Source: Gnetum montanum
Lineage: Eukaryota > Streptophyta > Gnetopsida > Gnetales > Gnetaceae
Direction: 5' to 3'
DNA: 64,000 nucleotides
Assembly (NCBI GenBank): GCA_015680685.1
Contig: MNCI01025089.1
Location: 337,997-401,996, forward strand
Positions within the stretch are counted from its first letter, which is position 1; each line of letters begins with the position of its first letter. The notes below the pieces were generated by a model. That model had not been told where the DNA came from. It ran no database searches and was given only the letters and a program-made list of their open reading frames with translations. The position numbers and the translations under genes were made by a program. Of the stretch, positions 12,066 through 24,231 are shown one piece after another.

Positions 12066-13129
12066 ATCTATGATGATAACACAATCAAGGATTAGCATAT
12101 AGTGTGTAACTCATAACATTAAGTACCTTATCTCTTTTGGGATAGTTACACTTGACTAAGGTGTGGTCATGAAAAATTGATCTTTTAATATTATTTTAAT
12201 TAATTTTAGGTTACCAAAGTTTGTTGGAAGGGTTTAACTTCCATAGGTTGATGATTTAATATTATTTTATTAATTAAACCCATGGAGGGGTTAGAAAAAT
12301 TTTGAAAAAAATTCTATTAAAAAAATAAGATTTATGGCCCCCATGATGTAAAGCATACCTCTAATAGCTAGAGGACTAAAAAATTACTAAAATCAAACAA
12401 GAAATGTGAAAGATATGACCTCTGGAAGGTTTGAGGCTATGAAAAATCATAAAAACTCCCCTCTTATTTAAAGAAAAATGGAAAAAATTGCTAAGTGTTA
12501 AGTCCTATTTATAATATTTTTATCATGCATCGATGAGGTTGTGTTGACATAAAGTCTAGTGTATATGAGGCTACATTGATGCATTTGTTGACCACCATTG
12601 ACTTTTTAAAAAGTTAAGAAATGCAAGGAGTTTTTTCATGAAATTGAAATTTTTAGAAGCTCATGAATCCAAGAACATGATGAAATGCATGAAGAGACTT
12701 TGATAGTTGACAAAAATAGAGGAATTGATTAGGGAATGCAATTTTAATAGAGAAATTCCTTAAGGAGCATATAATTGGATGTAACCAATAAAGAATGTAG
12801 ATGATTTTATTGTAAAAATGCCTAAGCATAAGGGACTTAACTAGCCCAACCAAGAGCATGCAAGTGGATCCTCCACATAGTAGGCTCATGCCCTTTTTGC
12901 CATTGCATAACCTCAACCAAGAAGTTTGTGGGTTGCATAGTTCATTAATGGTGATGAAAATTTTAAGGATCAAATCATAATAGTTGCTATAAAACAAGAA
13001 GTTTGTGGGTTGCATATTTGATTAATAATTACCCCTATGGGAATTCTTATAGTTGATTAATGGTGATAAAAAGAAAATCAATAAAGTGTAAGAAAAAAGG
13101 TAGAAAAAAATGAGGAGCCGCTTTAATAA
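12066..13129 (-). other. Element B non-coding region between integrase and 3' ORF
   Basis: No domain is seen. Blocks are shared with A and C ('GTAGGCTCATGCCCTTTTTGCC' type, 12880-12905; 'GGCCCCCATGA', about 12335). B repeats the phrase 'AAGAAGTTTGTGGGTTGCATA' at about 12920 and 12998, a short local duplication. Confidence 0.55.
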
Positions 13130-14345
13130 TTAACATAGGTGGTCATCTCCCTCACACCTAAGTTGTAAGGAGGAGATCCAAAACATTGAGCTTGGTTTTC
13201 CATCTGATGAAGTGTTGCTTACACTAGCTTGCTTGCACTCATGGAAATGTTTGAGTTGTTGCATCTTGACCAGTTGCTTCTTGTTTGGGCTCTCAAGTTT
13301 GTATATTAACATGACCCTAAAAGGAAAGGTTTCATAAATGATATAACACCTTTCAAACAACATCTGGAACTTAGCTCGTTAAGGTATGTTTGTGGGGTTC
13401 TAGTAGAGGACCTTTTCTCTTAGTTGAAATTTAATTTTATTTATCCTAATTTCATGGCATTGTTTATTGAATACTTTATGTATTGCATTCAAAAATAGGA
13501 CCACCAATTAATTCTCATCTAGCACATTAAGGTTGATCGATCTCTCTTTTTAAGCTAGGTTTAAGTCAAGGTCCAGGTCACATGCTATTGACAGTGCACG
13601 AAGCTCAAATTGAATTAGAAGAGTTTGTAATTTTCTATACAATAGCTCATAGGGACAATAGCCTATAAAACGTTTCCATGTTGAGCAATATGCTCAAAGG
13701 GAATTGTTGAGTTTTGTGCTTCAGTCTCTCTTATATTTGCTAATTGTTCTTATTAAGATTCTCATGATCTCCCTATTGGCAACCTCTATTGAATTTTTTG
13801 GTAGGATGTTGTTAATTTATGTTCAACCCCCAAGCATTGCATGAGCTTGCAAAAAGTAGCACTTGTAAAGTGAGTATGATTATCAGAAATCAGTGCATGT
13901 GGCACTCCAAACATATTTGCAACATTTTATTATACAAACTGAGTAGCCGTGGAAGATGTATAGTTAGTGACAGCTATTGCTTCTGCCCATTTCATACAAT
14001 AGTTAATAGTGACTATTCTATATTCCTTTCCATTTGACATGGATGTGATGTTTATGCCTTAGATGTCAAAAGGTTCTAGTAGCTGAATCCATTATTGAGG
14101 TTCCTTCATTCGAGTGATCATCCCACCCTCTTGTTGACAACGTTTACAAGAATGGATAAATTAGTGGACATCCCTAAAGATTGTTGGCCAATAGTACCCT
14201 ATCATCAAGATTTTAATGGTTGTGCATCCCCCTACATACTAGCCCCCACAAGGACCCTCATAAGCATCTTGGAAAACACAGATTTGGTTAGAATCATGAA
14301 CACACCAACAAACTAGGGCATCAGCACACATATTGTAAAGGTGTT
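13130..14345 (-). pseudogene. Element B integrase, broken
   Basis: Minus-strand translation gives an HHCC-type zinc region ending 'HSCKRCQQEGGM' (about 14120-14165). The core follows with 'NGKEYRIVTINYCMKWAEA' (compare YIlVavDYvtKWvEA) and 'FGVPHALISDNHTHF' (compare FG.P..ISDgGtHF). The first catalytic aspartate region reads GINI, so D has become N. The C-terminal part (13130-13420) gives 'MLFERCYIIYETFPFRVMLI'. Stops are scattered. Its position last in pol makes this Ty3/gypsy rather than Ty1/copia order. Confidence 0.75.
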
Positions 14346-14499
14346 TGTTGATTTTCATGAAGCATTTGGCTTGATGAAAAAATTGTTGTTTCTTTCAGTG
14401 GTCTAACTCTTATGGCATCTCTTGAGTGAGAAGATAAGTGAGAATTCCATCATATAATTTTGGTTTAATGAGTACTTTTTCATTTATGGCATCAGCAAA

Positions 14500-14985
14500 G
14501 AGGAGTTCATTAGGAAATTGATCAGAGAGTGAGCGCTCATCCTCTTTGTTATTTGATCATAATGGAGACAAGTGATCAATGACCACAATATCAATCCCTT
14601 TTTGATCTACCATTGCAAGATCGAACTCCTGAAAGATCACTAGCGATTATATGACATAGGGACTCATCTTTGGTTTATTAATTAGGAAGTGAATGGCATT
14701 GTGATCACTGTGCATAAACACCTTGTATCCAAGAACATAGTACTTGAACTTCTCCAGGGCATATACCACTATCATTAGCTCTTTTTTCATTGTGGTGTAA
14801 TTGAGCTGTACACACACAATGCTTTAGCTTACATAGTGGATGTAATATGGATTTTTTTGATCATCCAACTACATAAGCACAACTTCCAAGGCCTAGTTTG
14901 ATGCATCTATCATAATGTGAAATGGATGAGACTAATCTGGTGTTCATAGAATTAGAGTTTCTACAAGCTTCTCTTTATGTTATTG
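14500..14985 (-). pseudogene. Element B RNase H, broken
   Basis: Reading right to left: 'IVVYALEKFKYYVLGYKVFM' followed by 'HSDHNAIHFLINKP' and 'FQEFDLAMVDQKG' match the Ty3/gypsy RNase H pattern (LEKFR.YLLG.K..V.TDH..L.yLl.K and LLLQEFD..I.DKKG). The TDH aspartate is kept, with T changed to S. It lies between RT and integrase in the same direction. Confidence 0.75.
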
Positions 14986-15910
14986 GAATGCCTTTTTGCA
15001 TTTTGTGGTCCATATGAATAGAACATCTTTCTTTGTAAGCTCAACCAATGGTTTAATGATCTTAGAGAAATTCTCTATGAATCACCAATAGTAGCTCAAG
15101 ACCAAGCATTGGAAAGTTGTAGAGGCATTTTATAGATCAAAGGGCATCTTACGATATGCAAAAGTCCCCTAGGAACTTGTGAATGATGTTTTGGCATGAT
15201 CCTCAAACATAATCTAAATTTGGATATATCCACTATAACCATCTAGAAATCTATAATAGAAATGCCCATAAATAGTGTTTAACACTTCATCCACAAATGA
15301 TAATGGAAAATGATCTATGAACATTGTCATGTTCAATAACTTGAAATCAATACAAATCCAAGACTTGCCATCTTTCTTTGGCATAATTTCAAGTGGGATA
15401 ACCCACTTTCTATCCATAATTATATAGATGAACCCTACCTTGAAGAGTTATTCAATTTCCTCTTTGATGATCTACTTCAATTTGGGTTTTAGCCATTGTT
15501 GCTACTACCTCTTTGGCTTCATGGCCAAATCAATATAGATGCAGTGTTGGCATATTCGAGGATAACTACCTATGAGTTCAGGATATGAGCAAGAAAAGGC
15601 TATTAATGATTTATTAACCACCTTTAACAACATTCTTTTCTACTTAAGAGCAAGATTAGCATTGATTATCATTGACTTGCTATTTTTTAGAAATGTATAT
15701 TCCATGCTAGTAGGTAAAGATTTAAACTCTAAGAGCTCTTGTTTAAAACTATTAAGGATTTCTAGCTCTCCCCAATTAATATCATTAGGTTCATCATCAA
15801 AGAGTTGGTGATGAACTTTCTCTAGGTCATTCATGCCTTCAACATAGGCACAAGTTAGGCTCTTAGTAGGTTCCATGCAAAGTGTGTTGCTTTCAAAATT
15901 AACTATCAAC
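14986..15910 (-). pseudogene. Element B reverse transcriptase, catalytic motif deleted
   Basis: A long, nearly open piece joins protease to RT (15640-15909). It is followed at 15214-15417 by 'MPKKDGKSWICIDFKLLN' and 'HFPLSFVDEVLNTIYGHFYY', classic RT blocks (VpKKdG.wR.C.DYR.LN; fPlP.iDe.L..l.G). Compared with element C, about 300 bp that contain the F-M-D-D box are missing at a junction near 15101. The sequence there goes from 'MPFDL*NASTTFQC' directly to the downstream '[11 protein letters not shown]' block. The polymerase is therefore dead irrespective of its stops. Confidence 0.78.
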
Positions 15911-16039
15911 TAGTAGGTACCCGCTTGTTTTATGGTTGTTACATACAAGCACTTTTGGATTTTAGATTCATCTACACACTATCTACATGCTTTGATTGAT
16001 GTGATTTTGATAGACCATAACTTTTTCATACAATTGCAC

Positions 16040-16480
16040 CTTGTATCATTGTATGTGATTCATGGAGCTCTCTTCTTCTTAACCTTTCTAAATGCATTTT
16101 CCTTGGAAATCTCTAGGGAAAGATCTATGATGTTCATTTCCACATCAATAGTGCTCAACCAAGCCCTTTCCATAATGATTGGGAATTCCCCCTTGCAATT
16201 GTGAACCTTGATCACCAAGAAATCTACAAGATACGATCATCCACACATAGTGATCACAATGTTCTCTAGTAATCCCAAGGGGATAGTGATGGAATGATCT
16301 ACCAATTCTAAATGGATGTTGCTCTTCTTGAGAGGATATAGGTTTCAAGCATTGTACATTTCATGGAAAATCATATTAACACAAGAACCTGAATCAAGAA
16401 AAGCCTTACATGGCTAATTTCCATCAATTTGCAAGTAGATGAGAAGACTTCTAGAATTAGCTCTTTCCTAGAAAGGTTAC
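16040..16480 (-). pseudogene. Element B aspartic protease
   Basis: The minus strand gives 'KAFLDSGSCVNMIFHEMYNA' at about 16340-16405, with the catalytic D-S-G intact, unlike element A. Next come 'SNIHLELVDHSITIPLGLLE' and 'DFLVIKVHNCKGEFPIIMER', equivalent to the flap and GRPWL region. At least two stops interrupt it. It sits between gag (right) and RT (left). Confidence 0.75.
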
Positions 16481-16967
16481 CAGCCTTGATCCAATTAGAT
16501 ATAACATGGGTTAACATGATTGTGCATATCTTGGAAGGCATTTGGTTTGTAGGGCTCTTGAAAGGAATAAATGTAGAGGATGAAGGAGACATAAGGCAAA
16601 AAACCGCATAAGTTAGTGAGGGCTTTGTAGGACTATGAGGTTTGAAGAATGGTCTTTTACAAGATTTAGGTTCCAAACCACTTGGATAAGGAAATGATTG
16701 TAAGTTAACAACCCCAGTAGCATTAGGTTGTTGTGGCTACATAGGAATTTCACCCTGCATGGATGGAGTAGGTGGTCATGGGGCTGAGGATGAAGGAACA
16801 TGTGCTAAAGGATGAGGAGGATGATAAGGATATGGGGATTCCCCTTTAGAAGATGGAGAATGAGTTCAATAGTACTTTAGAGAATAGTAGTAATGCTGAA
16901 AAGAAGTGTGATTAGAAGAGTTATGTAGAGACATGGGTTGCTAAACATAGTACCCATGTGGATCTAG

Positions 16968-17460
16968 CCACTTATGGTACTAGTTGTATGGTTCTACCAC
17001 CACACATATTTTCAAATCAGCAAGGTTTTTTGCTACACCACTTCATCAAATGGTTCCTCCACCTTACTATCACAAATTAGACCCCCCCCCCTTTTTTCCG
17101 ATGGTAGGATCCTCGTTATACTCTTCAACACTTTTCCATTTTCTCAGCTCTCCTTCTTCTTTTACAACCTACTCAATCAACCTTTAAATTTGATGGACTC
17201 CAAGTTCTGAAATTCCACTTATGGTACTACTTGTATGGTTCTACCACCACACATATTTTCAAATCAGCAAGGTTTTTTGCTACACCACTTCATCAAATGG
17301 TTCCTCCACCTTACTATCACAAATTAGACCCCCCCCCCTTTTTCCGATGGTAGGATCCTTGTTATACTCTTCAACACTTTTCCATTTTCTCAGCTCACCT
17401 TCTTCTTTTACAACCTACTCAATCAACCTTTAAATTTGATGGACTCCAAGTTCTGACATT
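16968..17460 (-). repeat. 247-bp tandem duplication inside element B gag
   Basis: Copies 16968-17214 and 17215-17460 are nearly identical. I count a handful of substitutions and one T fewer in the second copy. Each copy contains a run of ten C on the plus strand. Elements A and C have a single copy, so the duplication arose after B diverged or after it inserted. It adjoins a deletion of the Cys/His-motif segment present in A (about 3920-4330). Confidence 0.9.
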
Positions 17461-18768
17461 CTTCCTTGGGCATAGACCCCAATAGTTCTCCCTATTTCTA
17501 ATAAGAGCCCATCTATGATATGGCAAAGCTACTCCTATTGAGGATAATCATGGCAGGACATCTATGCAAAAGGAAATAATACCTTACCATGGTTGCACCC
17601 AAGGGTTCATGTGTTTTTTATCATCAACCTTAGATTTTTTTTCTCAAATTGGACACTATGGAGTGCATGTAATATTTGTCATTAAACAACTCAAGCTTCA
17701 TACTCCATCTGCGAATTGATTTTGACTCCAAGAAGTAGTACCAGCTTTTTGCTTCTTTAATGAGTATTATGGAAAATAGCTCAAGTTTCTACCAATTCTT
17801 CTCAATGTTCTACAAGGCATAGGCATCATGAAAGGCTTGAAGATGGATCTATGGATTTGAGTTATATTTTCCTTCAAATTTGGGAATATTGTTCATATCC
17901 AATATCTTGGTTCTTCCATCTTTCACATGCCTAGTTGGAATTCTTACTAGCTCTGCAATGTTTAGCATGCTTCAGGTTACTAGCAAAGAATTATCATCAT
18001 CATGATTTTAATGATGCATATAATGTCCCTTTCTACCCCTTCATTCATGGTAGGGCCTACGATCATTTTCCTACCATTCAACTAGATCATGGTTTCATCC
18101 CCTATAGTTTTGATCATATTCAGAGGAGAAAGAAGAAGATGTAGATGAAAAGGGCAAAGAGGAAGGAGGATTGCCATCACCATGGTGTCTTCAAACACCC
18201 CTCCACTTGTTAGGACCATAATCTTCAAGTTTACTATCATCATGATGCTTGCTTGAGCCCCTACCCTAACTCCCACTTCTGCCTAAACCTGGATTATTGA
18301 TAGTGAACTGTAAGTATGGGTTCAAGCTCCCTTCACTAGAGCCAAGGGGTGGAGAATCTTCATGTTGAGAACCCCTAGATGAAGGATCCTTCTTATTTTT
18401 TTTGTTCAACAAGAACAAGGGCTTAGTGAACTATTTTCCCTTGTAGCTTCATGGTGCTTCTCCTAGTACCAATCTTGTTTGCATTGTATTTCCGTGGAAT
18501 GGTAGTCCCAATAGTCATGGTCTTTCACATTGTATTCATAATGGAGATCTTGGATGTCCAACCTCGTAAGAGTTTAGAGTAGCATCCCAAGAATAGATCG
18601 TTCAGGAGACAACACAATGTTGTTGTCCATATCTCTCCACTATAGCTATTCATCCTGATGTAAGATGAAGATGAAATCAAGTACAAACTCATCTAGATGA
18701 GTGTATGCCACTTTGAATTGTTAGGGCACTAGAGATTTTGATTCATCATGTCTGTGAGAAGAAGACAT
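17461..18768 (-). pseudogene. Element B gag, broken
   Basis: The ATG at 18768 gives MSSSHRHDES, matching the A start. The capsid core is at about 17650-17968: 'RTKILDMNNIPKFEGKYN', 'LELFSIILIKEAKSWYYFL' and 'SIRRWSMKLELFNDKYYMHS', lining up residue by residue with A and C. Internal stops and the tandem duplication at its 3' end show that it is dead. Confidence 0.75.
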
Positions 18769-18908
18769 TTTTAATTAAAGAAAAACTCAATGTGCTTAAA
18801 TTATAATTATAATTATTATTTTTCAAATGATTGTGCCCTTAGGATGTATTCCAACAATCTTAAATAATATTCACTATGTCTTAAATAGTGCACATATCAA
18901 ACTACAAG

Positions 18909-18927
18909 TCTTTAACAACAACACCAA
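18909..18927 (-). promoter_or_regulatory. Primer-binding site of element B
   Basis: The minus strand reads TTGGTGTTGTTGTTAAAGA directly after the 5' LTR. It is a diverged version of the site in element A. Confidence 0.5.
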
Positions 18928-19803
18928 TGATGAGTAGCGAGTAGAACCTACATCCAATCATACAAATCACTACATGTTCACATGTGATTTGGTCAAATTC
19001 CATGGACTTATAGCCTTCTAAGTACACTAGTCTCTAGGAAGTGAAACTAACCATTGCAATTGTTGTCTTCCTAATTACACTTGTGAGATGTAAAAGGTAT
19101 GGTTAAAATCAACTGAGGCATATGATTTTTATCATTTATATGTTTTATGTTTTAAGTTGCCTAAGAATAAAGAATAGAGAATTAAAGATATTTAATTACT
19201 AATTTAATCTAACTAGGTAATATTTAACTAATCCTAGCGTAAGCATCACTTACTATACACATCCTGAACATGTTTAATGCTAATAGGTTACCAAACGTTA
19301 AGCGTTACTAGGATTACCAAGAGTCAAGCGTATGCTCAAAGTGGACATACTTATGTGCTTAATTTATCAATTTTTAATCTAGCTTAATTTATTTTATAAT
19401 TAATTATTTAATTACTTAAAGCATTAAAGGAAATTACATAAAATACAAAATGCATAAAGGAAATAACTAATCTATTTCAAATTGTTGTAAGGTTTATTAG
19501 AAATCTCATCTTTATTACTAGCTACATTATCATGCTTAAGTATAATAGTGCTTGAATAAAGATCTATACACTCTTTGACTCCTCCTGTGGGCACTTAGAA
19601 AAATATTCTAACTTTCAAGTGAAAAAACTGTTAGAGCTTCGCTATAATTATGATAGAAGATGCCATAAACATGATGGGTGAGCAAGTATTTATTGGCAAA
19701 AATAGACACTGTATCGATGAGGTCACATCAATGCATAAAATCATACATCGACGGGGTCACACCAATGGGACCACTTCGACATAACCCATGACACGACTCA
19801 TCA
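18928..19803 (-). repeat. 5' LTR of element B
   Basis: 876 bp, TGATGAGTAGCG to CACGACTCATCA. The TATA-like AATAAATAC on the minus strand (complement of about 19685-19695) and the U3 repeats (CATCGACGGGGTCAC, TCGATGAGGTCAC) are retained. Confidence 0.85.
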
Positions 19804-22079
19804 AGAAAGATCCTACATCTCCTACAAGTGCTTGTCTCACTAAGATAGAGTGGTAATGCCTCTAGGCTACATATATAGGGAGCTTAATTGCTAAAGCATG
19901 AGTGTTAACCTCAACTTCAACCTTAGATATCATAAACTCAAGGGTTTTCACAAGGCTTTGTGTAGGTGTATCAAGGTTTAGAAGATAAGTAGGAATGTGT
20001 TAAAGGCTTTTGTTCAAATCCTTCACTATTTTGTGAGTTCTTTAGGTACCCTCAAGATCCTTTTAATAGTTTGTGAAACCTTGCCACTATTGATTCATTG
20101 TATAGAAATATTTTTTATAGTTTTTTTAAGTATAGTATATTATTTGTTGTTGGTTTTGTTGAAGATAAAGTAAAATAATAAAAAAAATTATAGTTTATTT
20201 TCTACTCTAACTTTGACATTAAAATGAGCCAAACTGGCCAAATTCATAAGAGAAATCAATTAATATCATTTTCCTTTTACTAATTTTATAGATTTACAAT
20301 TAATTTTTACAACAATTTATTCCAATTTTTCTAATCTAATCTCTAAAATTTATTGAAGATTTTCCTTTAAGTAAAATTTTCCAATCTATGCTTTTTAAGC
20401 TTACCATAGATGTCTCCATTTTGGACTTAGTTTTCCTTCTCAAATTATATGCATTTTCACTTTTCTCCCAACAAATACAACACCAACAATCACTTCCATT
20501 CCTTCTTGGATCCTAATATATTACATACATGTGTGGGTTTTGTAGTCTTGAGAGATTTATTTAATCTGAAAATCACATTATTTCAATATTTTCCTTAGTT
20601 GAACACTTGGAACCACTTATGTCCTAATAAATGCATATTTCCTATTTGTTGAACAATGAGGTAGTAGTTTAGGGTAATAGTCTTGGCTTGATAATGCTAA
20701 GAACTTGCAAACATTATAAGTTATAAAATAATTAAGAAAAATCTTTTACTTTCTTCCATCTATGCAATTTTTCCAATCAAGATGAACGATAAGAGACTTT
20801 GATGAGGATGATCATGAATGAGCATCTATAGATCTACAGTGAAATTCATTTTTAAAATTAATTAACTAAATCATGAATGAGTAGGAATATATCTACATGA
20901 AATTCATGCTTTAAGTTGATTAACTATTTTCCTTTTTGTTGTATTTAATTACTTGTTAGACTTTATGAAGCTATGAAAGCCATGACTATATAGACACCTC
21001 TTAACTAGGAAATCACAAATCACAAGATTTTTATTTCATTGAGTACATATCCAGCTACAGTTTAGAGATATCTTTCAAATTTACTAATATATTTTCAATG
21101 GACAATTTAGAAAAGGGTAACTAGCATTTATTATGTGTACTTATAATAAAATATATAAAATTGAATGGATGTAATTCACAGTATGAATGTGAGCATTGAG
21201 CCCTTTTTTCACTTTTCATTTTGTAGATACCTTTTTTCTTTTTCCCTTGAATTCCATTATGCCTTGAGAGCATACAAAATCACCTTTAAATAAATAGTCA
21301 ATAAAATTCAACATCGGTTTTCTAACAGTAGCAATATGTTGAGAAGAAGGTGAGGAATCATACACTAATATTTTGTAGCTATGTTGCGTTTAAAAAAACA
21401 TTATTAACAAATTATATAGAAATTCCTAGTATGTTGTAGCACACCTAAAAATTTACACTACAAGCATATAGGCATATTGAAATTTCATAACACCACTATC
21501 AATGATCAAATATTAAAATAAGAATCATCTTACCATTGAAATAGATGAGTTAACAACAATCAAATACAACCTAGGAAGATAGCTTTCAAGATATTAACAA
21601 ATTAATTTCTTCAATGCTTACACCCAAATGCAAATCAGAAGATTTTCCATGTAAGGAAAGAACATGATGCCATCATTCTAAATGATGCATCTAAATATTT
21701 CAATTCCTTAAAAGTATTGTTTTCAAGTCATGGTTTTCTTCAATTAGCTTACAATAACATATGTAATGGTTTTGTAAATACAACTCAATTCAAATGATGC
21801 TACAAAAATTAGGAGCCTACAATGTTAACATACAATTCAAAAATAGAAATAGGGCCTTCTATATAGCTTTTAAAAAAACTGTATACCTACAGAGTTTTAT
21901 AATTTATGATTGTCTTTACCTTGCGCTCCTGAAAAATCCAAAAATATTACACCATTTTAAATCAAAATGTGAAATGGAGTCACCTTCACATTCAATAAAC
22001 ATGATTTCTGAAAGAACTATACATTCATGTAAAAACATAAATGATCTTCAACTAAGAGAGTAATCAAAAATAACAACAG
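19804..22079. other. No gene recognised, 19.8-22.1 kb
   Basis: Strongly AT-rich, many A/T runs, no domain that I can identify. The short frame at 21794-22063 has no recognisable family. This is the transition from retroelement DNA to the more GC-rich island. Confidence 0.5.
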
Positions 22080-23121
22080 CCCAAAGCCTAGCCGTAAATA
22101 AGAACATTGACATCATGCAAGAGGAGGGGTCTTTCACTGCGGTATTGGCAAGAAAACAAAGCAAACGTCCTGCAAGAGTTCCAGCTGAACATTCTAGATA
22201 GCGGTTCAGCAGGTTCAGCAGGTAGTTGGGGGTGCTTCTGGATGAGTGAAATATTGGATAGCGGTTCAGCAGGTTCTATATCCGATGCCGCTGCCAAGCA
22301 AAGGGAACGAACAGGAGGAATGGCACCCAAATTTTGAAGGATGCCGTAGGCAAATATGGCTTTTACCCTCATGGGTATGGATGTGCATTATGGTATGGTC
22401 GAGGCATGCATTCATTATGCACTGACGGTATCTTTCTAGGTTGCTTTATCATCTATCAAGCCGTTGGGAATTAATTATACAGGGTCAATTGCCAGTGATA
22501 TTTTATAGAATTAAATAAATAGATTTTTGTACGTTAATATTGTTTGAGTGCATACTAATCCCCGTAAATGATTTTAGAACGCAGATCTTGAAAGTTATTT
22601 AATAGATAACGGCATAGATTCAGCAACACTTTACGGACAATAGTATATATATTAAATCCATTTTAAAATCGATGTAATAACGGCATAGATGCATAGCTGC
22701 ATCACGGTAAAAATGATTGTTGTGAATGGAAGGTGTTTTTCACTGTTACGCTAGTTGGCAAGCCAAAGGATAGTGGATAGCAGAGAATTTCTGAAAAATC
22801 AGAGGTTCGTTTATTATAGTCTTTTAAAATAATGTTGTTTGGCAAATGCCAGCGTAGTTGGCAAGCCGTACATAGTGGAAGGTTTCTTCATTATAGTAAG
22901 TCTTTTAAAATGTTGTTGTTGCCAACCGAGCAATCGATGTGAGTTAATGAAATAGTTAATGAAATATGCTTTTTCACTGTGACGCTAGTTGGCAAGCCGT
23001 ACATGAAAAGATAATCACTGTCACCCGAGTTGGCAAGCCGCACATGAAAAGATAAGATATCGGATAGTAGAGAATCTCTAAAAAATCAAAGGTCCGTTTA
23101 TTATAGTTGGCCTTTTAAAAA
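22080..23121. other. GC-richer upstream region with short direct repeats
   Basis: A 76-codon frame at 22107-22337 contains a repeated phrase ILDSGSAGS, encoded by a duplicated segment GATAGCGGTTCAGCAGGTTC (about 22197-22216 and 22257-22276). I recognise no family and cannot tell coding from non-coding. From 22738 on, a compound module recurs: a TAGTTGGCAAGCC core (about 22750, 22855, 22985 and 23028), then GAGAATNTCTNAAAAATCA and GTTTATTATAG. It could be an upstream regulatory array, an old tandem duplication, or a non-autonomous transposon. Confidence 0.45.
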
Positions 23122-23460
23122 ATGAAAAGCGTGTTGTGTTATGAATCTTTTCCGCAGCCTTGGCATGTCCAAAGAAAGGATGGTTTACATGGTTTGGCAT
23201 GTCCAAAGAGAGGATGGTTTACATGGTTTGGCTGGCTGCCTAGCCCTGTCACCCATATCATGGTTAGGATTTCAACATCAGCTTTCTTTCTGAAGCGATC
23301 ATGGGCGCATTATGGTTTGGTCCGAGGGCTTTGCTCCAACAACCCGTTGTTTGGTCCATCTATGAGGCAACATTTAAGGCTTTGCTCCGGCAAGCCCATT
23401 GGGGCATTTATGGTTTGCCCAGTGGTTGTCAGCCTTGCAGAAATATTTATTAACTTTTAA
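23122..23460 (+). other. Possible small ORF, 112 codons, unknown
   Basis: An ATG-to-stop frame sits in the GC-richer island. It contains a 34-bp tandem duplication (23162-23195 and 23196-23229), and 34 is not a multiple of three, so the two copies are read in different frames. I recognise no domain and no splice context. The repeat and the lack of a family argue that it may be chance. Confidence 0.2.
23162..23229. repeat. 34-bp tandem repeat, two copies
   Basis: GGCATGTCCAAAGANAGGAT... occurs twice head to tail with one difference (AAAGAAAGG against AAAGAGAGG). Looser ATGGTTTGGC/TATGGTTTG echoes continue to about 23415. Confidence 0.85.
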
Positions 23461-23930
23461 ATGATCCAAGGGCCTGGAACTTTGGCTTTTCTTAACATCT
23501 AATCCTCAGGAACCTTGTACAGAGATGTCCAGAAACAGACGACATCTGCGTTAAACAAAACAGATTACTTTCCATTTTTTTTGTTTTTTCGGTCGGGAGT
23601 GCACATTACAATCGGTTAAGTTTAAATGGGATAAACAAATATGTATCCTATAGCTAGAAGTTTAGTGGTAGGATTTTATGTGTACAAAGTTGAAATTAGA
23701 GGATCAATTCGTATCCAATTCTTTAATTCTTTAAGAGTGAGCAATTTTATTAATTCTTTTAAATTACAATTGCAATTGTTACCCATTTTCAAAAAGCTTT
23801 TTAATCTCGATTTTCTGAGCCGCTGCAGATTCTTACTTATTTTTCTAAAACGCTTCTACTGCAGATTTTCTCCGCTGAAGTAGATATCATTTTTTTAAAA
23901 GAAATCATTTAGATATTAATTTTTTATCTC

Positions 23931-23943
23931 TATATATATTTAT
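23931..23943 (+). promoter_or_regulatory. Possible TATA box of the DUF247 gene
   Basis: TATATATATTTAT lies about 290 bases upstream of the candidate ATG at 24232, at a sensible distance for a plant leader. The surrounding DNA is AT-rich, so this is only a candidate. Confidence 0.35.
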
Positions 23944-24231
23944 TTCTATAATTACTGTTTGGGTTTCTCAACCAGTGATTAGTGTGAACGTGCAAGTAGC
24001 ATGACGTGGCAAGTTTTGGGCGAGAGGATAACCGGCTCCCGTAGCATAGGATCTATGAAAAATCAAAGGAGCATTGTTTATTAAGCGTGTTCGCTTGCGA
24101 CAGGTGCAGCGCAAAACGAATGCAGTCCATAATGGCGAGCGGCATGACCAAAAAGATTTCAATTTAAACTCTGTTGCAGAATCAATTCAACCATTCTGCG
24201 TTTGTGTTTCAAACGTAACCACGTGACAGCC

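Larger units (their letters stand above)
8674..19803 (-). mobile_element. Element B: Athila-like Ty3/gypsy retrotransposon with all domains, degraded
   Basis: LTRs are at 8674-9509 and 18928-19803, both starting TGATGAG and ending ACTCATCA. The flanking 5-mers are AGTAA (8669-8673) and AGAAA (19804-19808), a target duplication with one mismatch. Right to left on the minus strand: primer-binding site, gag, protease, reverse transcriptase, RNase H, integrase, about 1.1 kb non-coding, then a second ORF region. The LTRs differ far more than those of A, so it is an older insertion. Stops interrupt every domain. Confidence 0.87.

Noticed and set aside
13819-14316. Plus-strand frames in the 13.8-14.3 kb region
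   Set aside because: The minus strand there encodes integrase motifs, including the Cys-X2-Cys pair and KWAEA block.
16974-17433. Two near-identical plus-strand frames suggesting a repeated gene
   Set aside because: They result from the 247-bp tandem duplication in gag, read on the wrong strand.
22088-22372. Minus-strand 94-codon frame with repeated AEPAEPLS
   Set aside because: It mirrors the duplicated segment on the plus strand; no evidence favours either strand.
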